Positions 12,050 to 23,573 of a DNA stretch of 64,000 nt are shown in pieces; positions within the stretch are counted from its first letter, which is position 1; each line of letters starts with the position of its first letter. Location: NCBI GenBank assembly GCA_037349315.1, contig JBAIAC010000048.1, forward strand, positions 39,186,501-39,250,500. Reading direction: 5' to 3'. This stretch comes from Chelydra serpentina. Lineage: Eukaryota; Chordata; Testudines; Chelydridae. The notes beneath the pieces were generated by a model, which saw nothing but the letters and a program-made list of their open reading frames with translations, was not told where the DNA came from and ran no database searches. The position numbers and the translations under genes are program-made.

Positions 12050-13740
12050 CTTGTTTCTGTTTATTCACATTGCTGTATCTATCAGCCCAATAAACACCCT
12101 TCTGTGGAAAAACCCATGGGAGGGAGGACTGGGGGAGGGGAGAAAACGCCACAGGATTTTCTTCATTGAGTTTTTCTAGATTGTAATATAAGGAGGGCTG
12201 GATTTGCCACCTCAGGAAATGTTCAGTGCTCAAGCCCAAAATACACTGGTGGCCAGAGCCATCCTTTGGAGGGTGGCAACTTCAGAGGCACCAGATTGTC
12301 AGTGGCTGCCTCCACAGCCTCCCCTTGAGTTGTACTTTGCAGAAGAGAGTCACGGAAAAGCAAATACAATCTGGGGCTAAATTATCTTTTTGTTTGTCCT
12401 CCCAACCCTCCCTGTCCAATTGTCCTCCTACCTGGATACATGGAGTGTGAGCTTCAGGGTCTGGTGTGAAGGAAGATAGAGGAAACAGTATCATTGTGGT
12501 GACTGAAAAACCCTCTTCCCACCACTCACCACCACCACACATACTCCATACACACAGGAGGGATTAGAGCCTCACTCTTTAAATTGATATCAGGGCAATG
12601 ATCCCCCACACCTCCCCATATCGGGGTTGTTTGCAATTTCTTCTGCAGACCATTGAGGAGCCTGCTTTTGCTTAACCAAAACAAATTATCTCATTTCAGA
12701 AAATCTTTTTCGTAAAACAATACAATTTAACTAAAAAGGAAAATATTTCTTCTCATCTTTCTTTTTGAACAGGAATAGGGATCTTCCTCTCTTCCCCTAC
12801 TGTCTGTCTCTTTCTTTTTGTCTAGGTTCTTATGTGGCCCCTATCAACATGATATCCCTTACTTCTGTGTATAAGGCTACCCATTATTCTAAATAAGCTA
12901 GCAGGACTGAACTGCTAGAAATACTATGAAACATTGCACCACACTGGTAAAAATTATTTATAGAAGAATCATTTTTAAAAAAATGTGTTTCATTGCTCTG
13001 TGAATAGCAGAAGTTACAAATGTTTGGAGTTGCAGTGTTCATAACTGATCTGCCCAGCACCTTTGAAAGATTCTGTACTTAGTTAGCTTTCTCTGTCTAG
13101 AGTGCTCTAGGATTAGATGTCATGTTTACATTCTACAGGGCAATGCTTCCAGACAATATTTTAAACTGCATAGCCCAACAGATCTGTATACTTTACCACC
13201 TGCAGGGAAGAGCATGGCCAATTTACCCAGGAACCATCTCAGCTAACAATGGGTAACAGGACTCCTAATTAGATAGATTTGGTGCAGAAGTTCAGTCAGT
13301 GACCTTACATACTGTTTTCTTGATTTTGTTAATAATTAATTATAAGTGTGCATCTTTTCTGGCCACAGCAGATAAGCAAGTGTAAGCATTTCCAGTACAA
13401 CCTTCCATCAGGGAATTATAACAAGCATAACAATTTGCTTTGGGCTGAAATTTGGTATTCACGGTTTTAGAAATGTGCATAACTTACATTTTAAACTGAG
13501 AAAGAGCAAGTTTTTGAAAGGGCTTAAGTGCTTAGTCAATTGTACTTATATACTTACATTAAACAGATGTAGTCACCATTTATCTTCTGTTGCCACACAA
13601 TATCACTATCATTTCTCTATGTTTAGAATAGGAAATAACTACAGTAGCTAAGATGCTACCGTATGGTAGCAGTTGGTAAATATTGTTTTAAAGGTGACCT
13701 CTATATTGTACATCATAATATATATTTACCTAAGTGAACA
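12050..13740. other. No gene seen
   Basis: Overlapping frames at 12027-12542 on both strands lack domains and are taken as chance. The rest is AT-rich unique-looking sequence. Confidence 0.4.
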
Positions 13741-13870
13741 AAGCATTAAAGGCCAGATTCTATCACCCTTATTCACACTAAGTAGTGCCTTATTCTGCAA
13801 GGAGTCCTATTGCACAAACCCAATGGCAGAAGTTGAACCTTTACCAAACTACTGAGTACAGATGCTGGAG

Positions 13871-14312
13871 TAGGGTTGCCAACTTTGTAATATTTAAAAA
13901 CCGGACACTCCAGCACGAGTGCTGTAACTTCCCCCACCCCGCCTCTTCCCCCGGAGGTCCCTCTCCTGTCCTGCCTCTTCCATCCGAGGCTCTGCCTCTG
14001 CCCCACCACTTCCCCTCCAGGCTCCACACCTGTTCGCTCCCCGTTATTCCCCCCCCTCCAATCACTTGCTGCTCTTTCCCTCTTCCCCACCTCCCCATCT
14101 ACCTGGGTCAAGAGGTATGCGCCTGCGGAGCCGGGGCTTGGACGGGAGCTGCAACTGCCCAACACAGGTAGGAGACAGCTCCGGTAGAGTAGGAGCTGGC
14201 ACAGGTGATGACCCGGTCCTTCCCCGCGGTCACTGCTCGCAGTGACCGGACACTCTCAGGTCCCCTTTTCAACTGGACTTTCTGGTCAAAAAACAGGCAC
14301 CTGGCCATCCTA
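13871..14312 (+). mobile_element. hAT-type MITE, GC-rich
   Basis: The left end is TAGGGTTGCCAACTTT and the right end in reverse complement is TAGGATGGCCAGGTGC. Flanks are TGCTGGAG at 13863-13870 and TGCTAGAG at 14313-14320, matching at 7 of 8 positions, so an 8-bp hAT duplication is well supported. The interior has an AAAAACCGGACACTC block near the left and GACCGGACACTC near the right, plus a C-rich pyrimidine tract that opens long shadow frames on both strands (13773-14171). No transposase is present. Confidence 0.75.
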
Positions 14313-14329
14313 TGCTAGAGCAGAAGTTT

Positions 14330-16690
14330 TAGTACAATCATATTAATTACAAATAAATTGTCATAATTGAAACTTAAAAATTGCATTTGTGGTCATGAAG
14401 CGAAGGAGAAATAATGATCTCATGTAGTAGTTAGGTTTTTGGTTTTTGTTTTGGGGGCAGAAACTGCCAGCATTATTCACACTACGTAGTCATTTTTTCT
14501 TTGAGGACTCTTTCTCATTATGAGCTGGATCTGATTCTCATCTGACTTACACCAGTTTTATATCAGTGAGGCTTTCTAGACTTTACTAGGAGCTCCTGAT
14601 TTACACCATGAGAAAGGAAAATCAGGTTGATTAAATTCAGTTTACTCCTACTAACTGTTTGCTCACCTCAGTCACAATACATGTAATTTATATTAAATAT
14701 CAAGTCTTTTAGAAATGTATTGTGACCCCAAGAGCCACAGGAAATGATTGGCTAGATTTTGATGAAAATGTAAATGTTTCTAAAGGTTAACAGTATGACA
14801 AAGTAGCCTGTTTCCCTGATAAATGGAAAAATATGTTCACATTATAATTTTTCACTCAAAGGTGAGACAATTTTACAAAGATAAAATTTAAAATCTACTA
14901 TACAAAGCAATTATATTTTTCATAAAAACTGTCGGAAATGAAGCCAATCACTTATATTAAAAGTTTAATAGAATCACACAAATTAATATTCAATATACAG
15001 TAATATACAGCAATCTGTTTGCCCAGTAAGGACCAAATGATAAAAGTGTATGGTTTTGTTCCTCTGTATCTCATTAAGCTCAAGGGAAGGTTTCTTGACT
15101 TTGTTAGATGGTTGCATTTCCTCCTCAAAATAAATGACATTAACACAAAAGAGGTAGTGAAAAAAAGAAATTCAATTAACATAGAATTGGAAAATAATGC
15201 AAAAAGGAGATAAGACTGCACAGGTAACTCTACTACATACAGTTACGACTTCTAAGCTATCAGGAAGATTTGGACTCAAACAAGGGGTTATCTCCTTGCA
15301 GGGAAAAAAATGACCTCACACAAACAATGGATACTTTATACTTGTCTTTGTGTTCCATGTGTACACCTTTGAATAGAGATATTAAACGGCAATAGGAGGA
15401 CAGTTTACAGCTCTCTGGGCCCGCACCCTACTCACAGAGATACAAGGACCAAACTCATTAATACCCACAGCCTGTCAGTTTGGGCCAAATCAGAATGGCA
15501 GCATTTCATAAACACTTTGCTCATGCATAAATGACTACCAAGGAGCAGGACAGTGAAGAATCAATTCCATAATGTAGCCAGAGGTCACACAGCTGACAAG
15601 TATCAAGATAGATTAGGGAAGCATTAAAAAACAAAAGACAGACTGACTTTCCAAACTACTATATTTAAACAAAAATAACATTGGAATTTTTGTAGGTTAA
15701 GTTTCTGGCTTTTGTTTCTTACTTTTTAAATGATCATTCTATCTGCATGTATTTGCACCCACTGTTTGAAACAAGAAGTTGCACAGGCACAAAAACAAAT
15801 ACGTAGAGTATCACAATTCACAGTGTTATATATAACTAATTCGTAATATATTTGAACTCCCCATGATTTTTAGTTTAAATTAAATAAACATTAACATAGC
15901 CCTTCTATGATATTAAACAGAGCCTTACTTCAACGAAGTTCCAATTTTTTAGTTTATCATACATTTTACACGGAGGGTTTTCATTCACGGTAACATTTTG
16001 CCAATTTAATTAAGTGGATTTTTGTCAGAAACATCACTGGGGTAGCCCTGCTGAGCAAGAATTGAAAGTCTATCAGCCACTCAGTGCAATTTTAAATTCT
16101 TCTCTCTATATAGAACTAACAGCTGCCAACATTCTGCTTGCTGTTTGAAAAATGACTGAGCCTGGGAGGGCGATAAGATAAGTCTGCTTGAAAAATATTT
16201 TTTTCCCTTTGACTGGATTCAAGTTTTTAGGACTTTAAAACTTGAGTCCATTCAGAAAATCTTGTTTTCTAAAAAAATAGGCTTTTCTTAGGATAGTCAT
16301 TTTCCTGTCATTCTCAGGTATCTTCAAAGGTACATGAGTGGACAATGTTCCTATAGACAGAGCTAAAAAATTGACAGGGTATCCATTTTGTGATCACATC
16401 TGGTCCACGGTGTAGATCCCAACTGTCGTGTTTAACCAGTTACATTCCAGAAATTTTTAATTCTGCATTATTTTATTCAATGCCCAGGTAGCAGGAGTAG
16501 CCAGGGGTGCTTTTTTTTCATTTCCATATGACTAAAAGATTTCAGTCGAGAGGATCTTGTCTCTGTTATTCGACCTTTGTCACCTCCACACTAGCTAAAC
16601 TACACCATGTTGTACATCAGGCTACACTTGAAGATCACTTGGAGAATGTGGCTGGCTGCTTATTTAGTTGTGTTTCACAAACAGCATATG
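14330..16690. other. No gene seen
   Basis: This is AT-rich sequence. Around 14520-14620 there is a diverged copy of the small palindrome family (GACTTACACCAGTTTTATATC). No exon, RNA or well-defined mobile element was recognised. Confidence 0.4.
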
Positions 16691-16699
16691 ATACCTGTG

Positions 16700-16960
16700 C
16701 TCCATAACCTGAACTAGCTTCCAGTTCATTTCCAGGGGTAGATCAAGGTGCTGATTTTGACCTACATAGCTCTTTGTGGTTTAGGACCTGAATACTTTAG
16801 ACACCTCTCTCCTTACCCTCTTTCCTGGCAGCTGATATCAGCTGAGGTGCTTGAGCTGACAGAAAATACTATGCTGTATCTTTTACTGTAACTCACATTT
16901 AAATCTAACTTGTCTCCCAGAAGCAGTCCAGCAAAGGGCTAAGAGGGTTACCTTGTTCAA
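16700..16960 (+). mobile_element. L2 LINE remnant
   Basis: CTTCCAGTTCATTTCCAGGG, then AGGTGCTGATTTTGACC and AGCTCTTTGTGGTTTAGGAC match the coding tail of L2-type LINEs. The conceptual peptide resembles the LxWLPVxxRIxFK..LxFKxLxGL region downstream of the reverse transcriptase. It carries stops and frameshifts and is old. Confidence 0.5.
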
Positions 16961-17420
16961 TGGGGTTTCTCATGTCTTACAAGCATAGTGTCCCCTTGCT
17001 TTGGGGCTAACACACAGTCAGGTCACTACTACTCTCCCAGGTTAATCCACTGTGTGTAGTGCATCTTTTCTGCCACAGCTTATTTACTACTCATTTCAGC
17101 TCATATTCATTTACTAACGCACTGTGCTCATGAGAGTTCCCTTCACTCCTCTCTCTATTCCGCTCTCAGATTGTAAGGTCCCCTTACTGTTTTCTCAGAG
17201 GCTCTGTCCGAGACTTCTATGCTGCTGCTTCTGTCAGCAACAACCTGTCCCCCTGATGAGCTCTCTGCTTTTCATGTCCAACTCCCAGGCTGCATAGTGG
17301 TTGGCTTTCCTCCAAAGCTAGCTCCCAGCCTTGTGCCTTGAGCCTGTTGCTAATTCTCACACACAGCTCTCCTCTACAGTCTGTTCCCCTCTGGATGTCA
17401 CTCCCTTATCTTGCTCTATC

Positions 17421-17622
17421 CCTCAGAATGCACTGGAGGGAAAGGATTGACCCCCTACATTGTTCTGGGATAGTTGGGACCCAGTTCAGGGGTATGCCCA
17501 TGGAGCCCTCTACTGGCAAGAAGCTGAACTGGGTCCCAACTATCCCAGAACGATGTAGGGGGTCAATCCTTTCCCTCCAGTGCATTCTGAGGGGGGAGAA
17601 CCAGTTCAGGGGTATGCCCATG
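17421..17622. repeat. Near-perfect 69-bp inverted repeat with a third, direct partial copy
   Basis: Arm one spans 17421-17489 and arm two 17524-17592. They are reverse complements at 68 of 69 positions by eye (the mismatch lies in CTACATTGTTCT against CTACATCGTTCT), with a 34-base loop. After arm two, CCAGTTCAGGGGTATGCCCA at 17601-17620 repeats 17481-17500 in direct orientation and extends to 17622. Frames on both strands across it read as mirror images. The near-identity implies a recent event or gene-conversion-like maintenance. The family is unknown to me. Confidence 0.9.
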
Positions 17623-17804
17623 TGCCTCAGCTAATTTCTTCCTCAGGGGAGCATAATGAACACTTAAGGAAACAGTGCAGTACCATATTCCTGTGTTATT
17701 TAAGTTGGTATTATATTCAAATTATATTATGTTGCCAGTATATTTTAAATTTTCAATATGCTGCAGAACCAAAAGGTTCATTACGGTATTATTCTCTGTC
17801 CTCT

Positions 17805-18268
17805 CAACAGTTCCCAGATGTATCATCTCTGCAAACTTAATTAAACCAATATTTATCCCTTCTTCCAAATCATTAAAAGATATTAGATAAAAATAGACTC
17901 AAAACCCTGTGGCACCACTCTAGACACTTACCTAGAAATCAGTAAATTGTCATTCAATACTGACAATTTGTTTACAGTTCTTTAGCTTTAAATCCATGAG
18001 ACAATCTGAACTAAGCTTTTTTTAAAATAACATTTTGAGAGACAGTACAACAAATGTTCTATTAAAGTCTAAGTATATTACATCTAGAACATTCTTTTCC
18101 CTCATTAATGTTGCAATTTGATCAAGGTTTGATTGTTCTGGTTTGTTGGTTAAAAACCCAAGCTGCTAGTGGCACAGTTAGCCTCTAAGTATTTATGTAA
18201 CCCATAGTAGTGCATGTACAGATCTTTTCTCTTAATACTTGACTCAAATTCACAAGGATCGGTGGCTT
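17805..18268 (-). mobile_element. Old CR1/L3 LINE remnant
   Basis: Phrases such as CTATTAAAGTCTAAGTATAT, TTGATCAAGGTTTGATTG and GGTTAAAAACCCAAGCTGCT align by memory with the antisense of CR1-type reverse transcriptase sequence, in the region encoding the YLDFSKAFDTV motif. It is heavily mutated with no open frame. It may share ancestry with the copies at 20465 and 23640. Confidence 0.45.
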
Positions 18269-18271
18269 TCC

Positions 18272-18308
18272 TGCCCTCCCCCCTCCCTCCCCCCTCCCTC
18301 CCCCCCGC
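18272..18308. repeat. CCCTCC low-complexity run
   Basis: An almost pure pyrimidine tract built from CCCTCCC words, ending in a run of C before GCC. Confidence 0.85.
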
Positions 18309-18723
18309 CTTTCAAGTAAAAAACTTTCTCAAACACTGTGCTAGCATAAACAACTCTGAAACCTATAATATTTCTTAGGTAGCTCTACACATTGGAATTC
18401 AGTAAAATGTCTTATAATTAGCATTGGTGGCATTATGGTAATCACACATGATCATCCAAAGCTAATGTATTAAGGATTTCCTTTTAGGAAAGAAAACAGA
18501 TCTTTCAAGTAACAATATGTATGCTTAATTTTGATAAACATCTGAATATAGTGAAACACTACACCATATTCATGAAAGCTTTTTTCAGATTAACACTTTT
18601 ATTTTTATTTTTGTTATTGAATAATAATAAAAATAAAAAATGTTCTCATCGTACATCAGTTTTTGTCATGAATCCACAGAGATTTTGTTAATTTAGGGAA
18701 GTTTAAAAAGTCAGTTTCCCATA

Positions 18724-19196
18724 GGCTATGTCTATACTTACGGGAGCGTTAGAGTGCAGTCACTACATGTGTAGCTACATGCGGCAGCGAGGAAGCAGCA
18801 GGGAATGGCTCCAGCAGCTCCCCGCTATGGAATTTTTCATTGTAGCAAGGAAAATCTCCTGCAATAGGGAGCCTTTTCCCACTGCCTCCCCGCTACCTGA
18901 GTCTTCCTCTGCAGCTTTCCCCACACCAGAGCCCTTCCCCTTTTGCCAGAGCATTTCACTATGGCAAGGAAAGGCTCCAGCAGCGAGGAGGCAGCAGGAC
19001 ACTACACTGCTAAAAACAGCAATGTAGATGTGGGACGCACTGCTTGGGTGTGTAGAATACATACTATAGGGCTTGGGTGTGTAGGGCACTCTACTCACCT
19101 AAGCCATGTCTCACCATGTGCACTGCTACGTATAACCATACTAGTAGGGCATAGAGCCTCTGTACTCTACAAGCTACCATAAGTTTAGATGGAGCC
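18724..19196. mobile_element. PIF/Harbinger-type MITE
   Basis: It begins GGCTATGTCTATACTTA; its right end in reverse complement is GGCTCCATCTAAACTTA. The flanks are ATA at 18721-18723 and ATA at 19197-19199, a 3-bp duplication. The interior repeats GAAGCAGCAGGGA-like and CCACTGCCTCCCCGCTACC-like GC-richer words, giving overlapping shadow frames on both strands. The ATA duplication departs from the strict TWA usually seen, so superfamily placement is moderate. Confidence 0.6.
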
Positions 19197-19956
19197 ATAG
19201 AGATATTGGACCAGATTCTTGTCCCTGGTGAAGCCTCTTTATGCCACTGTCCCTGGAAAAGCACAAATTTAGGAGGGTGCAAAGTTGACACTGAACCACC
19301 TTTGCCTCCTCTTGACTGAGCTGTGCTTTCTGTGCTGTGCTACTTCAGAGGTGCAGTACAGAATGTGTTCCTTCGGATTGCGGTTATGGAACAGATCCTC
19401 AGCTGGTGTAAACTGGCCTAGGTCCAATCGGTCAATAAATCTCACCCACAACATTTGTGAAAAGGCAAGTATTTCAGATATCTTTTGGAAACTGTGGGGC
19501 CCAGCCAAGAGAAAAATATGATATACTGAGTATATATTTACTCAGATACCCTGTTCCTATAAAGACCAACAAGGCAGTATTGCAGGGCAGTGCGCCCCTT
19601 TAAGGGCCTGCAGAGCCAGGGAGCAGCAAGTCCTTGCCTAAGGAGAATCCCAGCATACAGGTGCAGGGAACCATCTGATCCTGCTAAGCAGCAGCTAATG
19701 ATTGCCTCTGATTCCCTATAATGGAGGATCTCTCCCCCCAAAGGGGGCTGGGCCAGAAAAGGCAAATACTTCCCTGGCTGTCAACACTGTGGTCCTGCTG
19801 AGGCTCAGGGAGGGCTGGGAGCCTTGAACTACTAGGGGGCAGAGAACCCTGAATATAAGTTCAGGTCAGCACTAACACTTGCGTTACTCTTCCATATTTT
19901 TGAATTTGTGTGGCAGAAGAATACAAGAGCCTGGGTAGAAGGCTAAAACAGAGTTT

Positions 19957-20027
19957 ATAGAATCATAGAAGATTAGGATTGGAAGAGACCTCAAGAGGTC
20001 ATCTAGTCCAACCCCCTGCTCAAAGCT
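19957..20027 (-). mobile_element. CR1 LINE 3' end fragment
   Basis: This is a short antisense CR1 tail, AGAATCATAGAAGATTAGGA followed by GGAAGAGACCTCAAGAGGTC and CCAACCCCCTGCTCAAAGC. It is severely 5' truncated to about 70 bp. Confidence 0.85.
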
Positions 20028-20464
20028 GACTAGTGTGACAGACTGTTTTTTGCCCCAAAGCCAGTGGAAAAATCCATCATACTACAGCAGGTTATAGGCA
20101 GGATCAAGTAATGAATCTCACTACTGAGGCTTGTGAGTTCTTTTGCTATCTAAGTACAGTCTTGCTATTTGCAGTGTTATAATGAAGTGCCACAACATCT
20201 CAATTTCTATCTCCAAATCTGGCGCTTATAATTTGATCAACAGTTTATTAGTCAGGCTATTAATACTAGATGTACACCGTTATGTATAACAGAATAGGTA
20301 GTTAGATAAAATGTCTCTCAAGCACATAGGAAATAGCAAGCTTCTGTACATTTCGATTTTTTAAAAGATGAGAAGATGTTTTGAGAAGGGTAACAGGTTG
20401 GTTTTTGACCTGCCTTTTTAATATAGATTATTTGAATTAGAGTAGTAAAGTTGAATCCTAAAAT

Positions 20465-21090
20465 TTCCTGATAATACCAAAATAGGAGGCACAGATGAAA
20501 AGAGAGAGAAATTCAAAAGGATTTAGACAAGACACACAGCAAAGGGCCAATGCAGTTTAATGCCAATGGATGATAAAATACAAAACCAAAACCAAGGATG
20601 TAAAACTGAGAAAATGCATGGAACTGAACAATCATACATCATAAGCCCAGGAGAAAATATCTAAGCATAACTGAGAAAATCTTGGTAACCTTTAGCCTAT
20701 CACACAAATCCAGGAAATGAGTAATGAGGTATTGGCTTATATAAGCAGAAAGATAGAATTTGAATCAAAATATGTGATATTGCTACCATACAAAGTAAAC
20801 GGCAAAGTATGTCAAATGTATTCTATTTTTCTTATCACCTAATCATAGTAAGATTTTTACAGTACTAGAGAAGGTGCAGTAGAGAGCAGGCAAAATGATA
20901 GCAGGTCTCAAAGAATCAAGACTGTGACTCAGAAATGATAAAGCAAGTTGGGTTTATTCTCCTTATGCAGAAGGAAACTTGGATCTGACCTACATGAATC
21001 TTAAATATTGGGAAGCAGATAGTAAAAGCTAGAAAACAAAATAAAGAGAATTGAAACCAAACTTTTCAGGGACAGGAGAATGAAACATAC
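20465..21090 (+). mobile_element. Old CR1/L3 LINE remnant, reverse transcriptase C-terminal region
   Basis: Translation in broken frames recalls the CR1 C-terminal region. GCAGTTTAATGCCAATGGAT fits the QFNxDKCKVMHLG motif. CTAGAGAAGGTGCAGTAGAG fits LEKVQRRA. GGAAACTTGGATCTGACC fits the RGDLIxxYK stretch. Stops are frequent. It is clearly older than the 24.7 kb and 30.2 kb copies and probably of a separate subfamily. Confidence 0.55.
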
Positions 21091-21127
21091 TGAAAGTAAG
21101 TAGCACTTCAGCAGAGGAAAACAGAAA

Positions 21128-21548
21128 GGCCTCGTCTATGTTACAGAATTAGGTCGGCATAAGGCAATTTACATGAACCTAGCTCTACACAAAAATGTAC
21201 CTCCCACCCATGTAACTTGCCCACTACACCAAGGAGGTCGATAGGTCGATATAGTTAAGTCGATATAGGTTATATAGTCGATATAGACTATATGCTTAGG
21301 TCGATATAGTTAAGTCAATGCAGTATCCGTGTAGACACTGCGTTATTTACATCAACTGTTGCTGCCTTTCAGAAACCTTCCCACAATGCCTCACACTGAC
21401 AGTTAAATCGGTGCAAGCGCTCCCGGCGAGGACACACACTGCTGAGACAAGGAGCATAGTGAGGACATGCAAACACAATTTAAATTACTGCGGTGGTTGT
21501 ACATTGATGTAACTTACGTCGACTTAATTTTGTAGTATAGACTTGCCC
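21128..21548. mobile_element. PIF/Harbinger-type MITE with internal duplication
   Basis: It starts GGCCTCGTCTATGTTAC and ends GTAGTATAGACTTGCCC, an imperfect terminal inverted repeat of the same GTCTAYA type as the 4109 and 33177 elements. Inside, AGGTCGATATAGTTAAGTC occurs at 21243-21261 and again at 21298-21316, in a TATATAGTCGATATAG-rich region. No target duplication could be seen. Confidence 0.55.
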
Positions 21549-22282
21549 TGAGGCACAAACAGCTGAGTCTTGCTAATCTGTACTTCGCTAAATCACAAAC
21601 TTTATAAGCAGCACAAAAATTAATAGCCTCTCTTCACCTCTCAGCAAAGATTTAATAACCGGAGCTATAGTGAGATTTCATTTTAGTAAGAATATTTTGC
21701 AAAATATTCCAGTACACTTATAATATTGGGATGACCTGGGTTGGATTAAAAATAAAGAACTGACGTTGCTTAGGAAAATGAGAACAAAGCTACCATTGCC
21801 TTTTAACAGACTGAAGAGAGGACAGAGCAGAGTGAGGGGAAATGCGGACACAAGACTGTGTTAAGAACTTGGCAAAGGAATATGATTGGCTGGGAGGAAG
21901 AGTCGCTAAGCATATAAACAAAAACAGGATGGGTATGAGTTTGGCCTGAAAGAGAGAGAACAGATTGTTCAGCAGAGAAGAACTAGGGGCCAGTATACAG
22001 GCAGACTGTTTTATAGCCTGTTTGAGCTCAGAGCAATGGGGTAATTCCAGGGATGAATTTGGACCCTTATTTTCTAGAATAAGATTAACAGATTCGTCAT
22101 TTTTAAGTCCTGAAGGGATCATTGTGATCATCTTGTCTGACATCCTGCATAACACAAGTTATAGGACTTCCCTGTATTAATTCCAGTTTCAAGTCAGGTA
22201 GCTGTACTTGAATTAAAGCATGAAACCTTTGGAAAAATCTCCAATCTGGATTTAAAAATTTGCAATGATGGAGAATCTAATG

Positions 22283-22726
22283 CAGGATCTCAAACTCCAA
22301 TCACCACGAGGGCCACATGAGAACTAGTAAATTGGCCCGAGGGCCGCATCACTGGAACCGTTTCATACAATGATACAAAAGTATAGTCAAAAATGAAAAA
22401 AATGAAGAGTAATATAGTATTCTATTAAAAGTCACAAGTATCAGAGGGGTAGCCGTGTTAGTCTGGATCTGTAGAAGCGACAAAGGGTCCTGTGGCACCT
22501 TATAGACAAAGGGTCCTGTGGCACCTCTGTTAGTCTATAAGGTGCCACAGGACCCTTTGTCGCTTATTAAAAGTCAATGTATTAACTTTTTAAAAACTGT
22601 AATGCAAAGAGGGGTTTTAATAAAATATAAACACTCAGTAATGTTTGGATCTTGGCTGCCAGTGGAGTCAGCACCTATGGCGGGCCGCAGGAAATAGCTC
22701 CGCGGGTCGCGTGTTTGAGACCCCTG
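22283..22726. mobile_element. hAT-type MITE inserted in CR1
   Basis: The left end begins CAGGATCTCAAACTCC. The right end in reverse complement begins CAGGGGTCTCAAACACGCG. The flanks ATCTAATG at 22275-22282 and ATCTAATG at 22727-22734 are identical, a perfect 8-bp duplication. The termini are also CpG-rich (GGCCCGAGGGCCGC, CGCGGGTCGCG). It is itself interrupted by the SINE at 22435-22564. No coding capacity. Confidence 0.85.
22435..22564 (+). mobile_element. Fold-back SINE nested in the hAT MITE
   Basis: The head reads AAGTATCAGAGGGGTAGCCG then TGTTAGTCTGGATCTGTAG, which I recognise as a turtle/crocodilian SINE-like repeat. The body is a perfect 33-bp inverted repeat (22475-22507 against 22533-22565). 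A direct second copy of GACAAAGGGTCCTGTGGCAC (22505 onward) lies before the inverted arm, giving plus, plus, minus copies of one segment. TATTAAAAGTCA at 22423-22434 recurs at 22565-22576, a 12-bp target duplication typical of LINE-mediated insertion. Confidence 0.8.
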
Positions 22727-23573
22727 ATCTAATGCAACCCTTGGTAAATTGTTCCAATGATTAATTGTCCCCACTCTTGAAAATTTGCACCCTATTTCCA
22801 GTCTGAATTTTTCTAGCTTTAACTTCCAGTCATTGGTTGTTGTTATATCTTTGTCTGCTAGATTGAAGAGCCCTCTATCATCTATACAATTGCCTGGACT
22901 TAGCTAAATCTGATTTCTTGGAAATTTCAGGCATGCTCTCTTTTTGTAATTACAGAGAAGTCGTAATATTAATAGCAAATCCAATAAGGATGAATATTTA
23001 AACATCTTTATTTTATTCTCTCAAATCTAGCAGATAGAAATAACCATGACATATAGATCCAGCTTCTAAACAGAATTGCTCCCCCTCAAACACACCGTCA
23101 TATCTCTAAAAGGCTCTTTCATTCAAGACATTACTACTGAAATACCTATCAATAGGTTGTAGTAAACTGTAATAGTTTAACATTACTGACTCTTCATCCT
23201 ACGCAACTTACATATACCAAAGATACAATTTAAAAAAAAAGAAACATTCTCATTTCTGACAGTATTCATGTAAATCCAAAAGTAACAGAACTACAAAAAG
23301 AAATCTGGCCACACACTAAAAGAACAGACAAACCATAAATGTTAACAAAACAAAACAAAAAACATTGTTGCATAATTGTGAGAGCATATTGTTTCTGATC
23401 CCAGGATAGAGTCCATTTAGAAAATGTTTGTCCAGATGGAGCAAATCCATTAGAAAAGGGCCATATCATGAAAGTGAGCAAGCCACCTCTTAGGGGAGTG
23501 GAAGTATCAGAAACATTACAGATGAAAGTCTCTTAGTCCATCTCATAAGCACCCAAATATTACAGTAGTGCCC

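Larger units (their letters stand above)
22085..22960 (-). mobile_element. CR1/L3-type LINE 3' fragment, split by a nested hAT MITE
   Basis: The left part reads TCCTGAAGGGATCATTGTGA, TCATCTTGTCTGACATCCTG and AACACAAGTTATAGGACTTCC, an antisense CR1-type 3' end. After the hAT MITE the same element resumes with CCTTGGTAAATTGTTCCAATG, CCAGTCTGAATTTTTCTAGC and GTCTGCTAGATTGAAGAGCCC. The two halves are colinear with a single element, so the hAT MITE at 22283-22726 entered it later. Confidence 0.75.

Noticed and set aside
17338..17634. A 98-codon frame and a mirror-image frame on the other strand
   Set aside because: Both run through the 69-bp inverted repeat, and the two translations repeat the same peptide, so they reflect the palindrome and not a gene.
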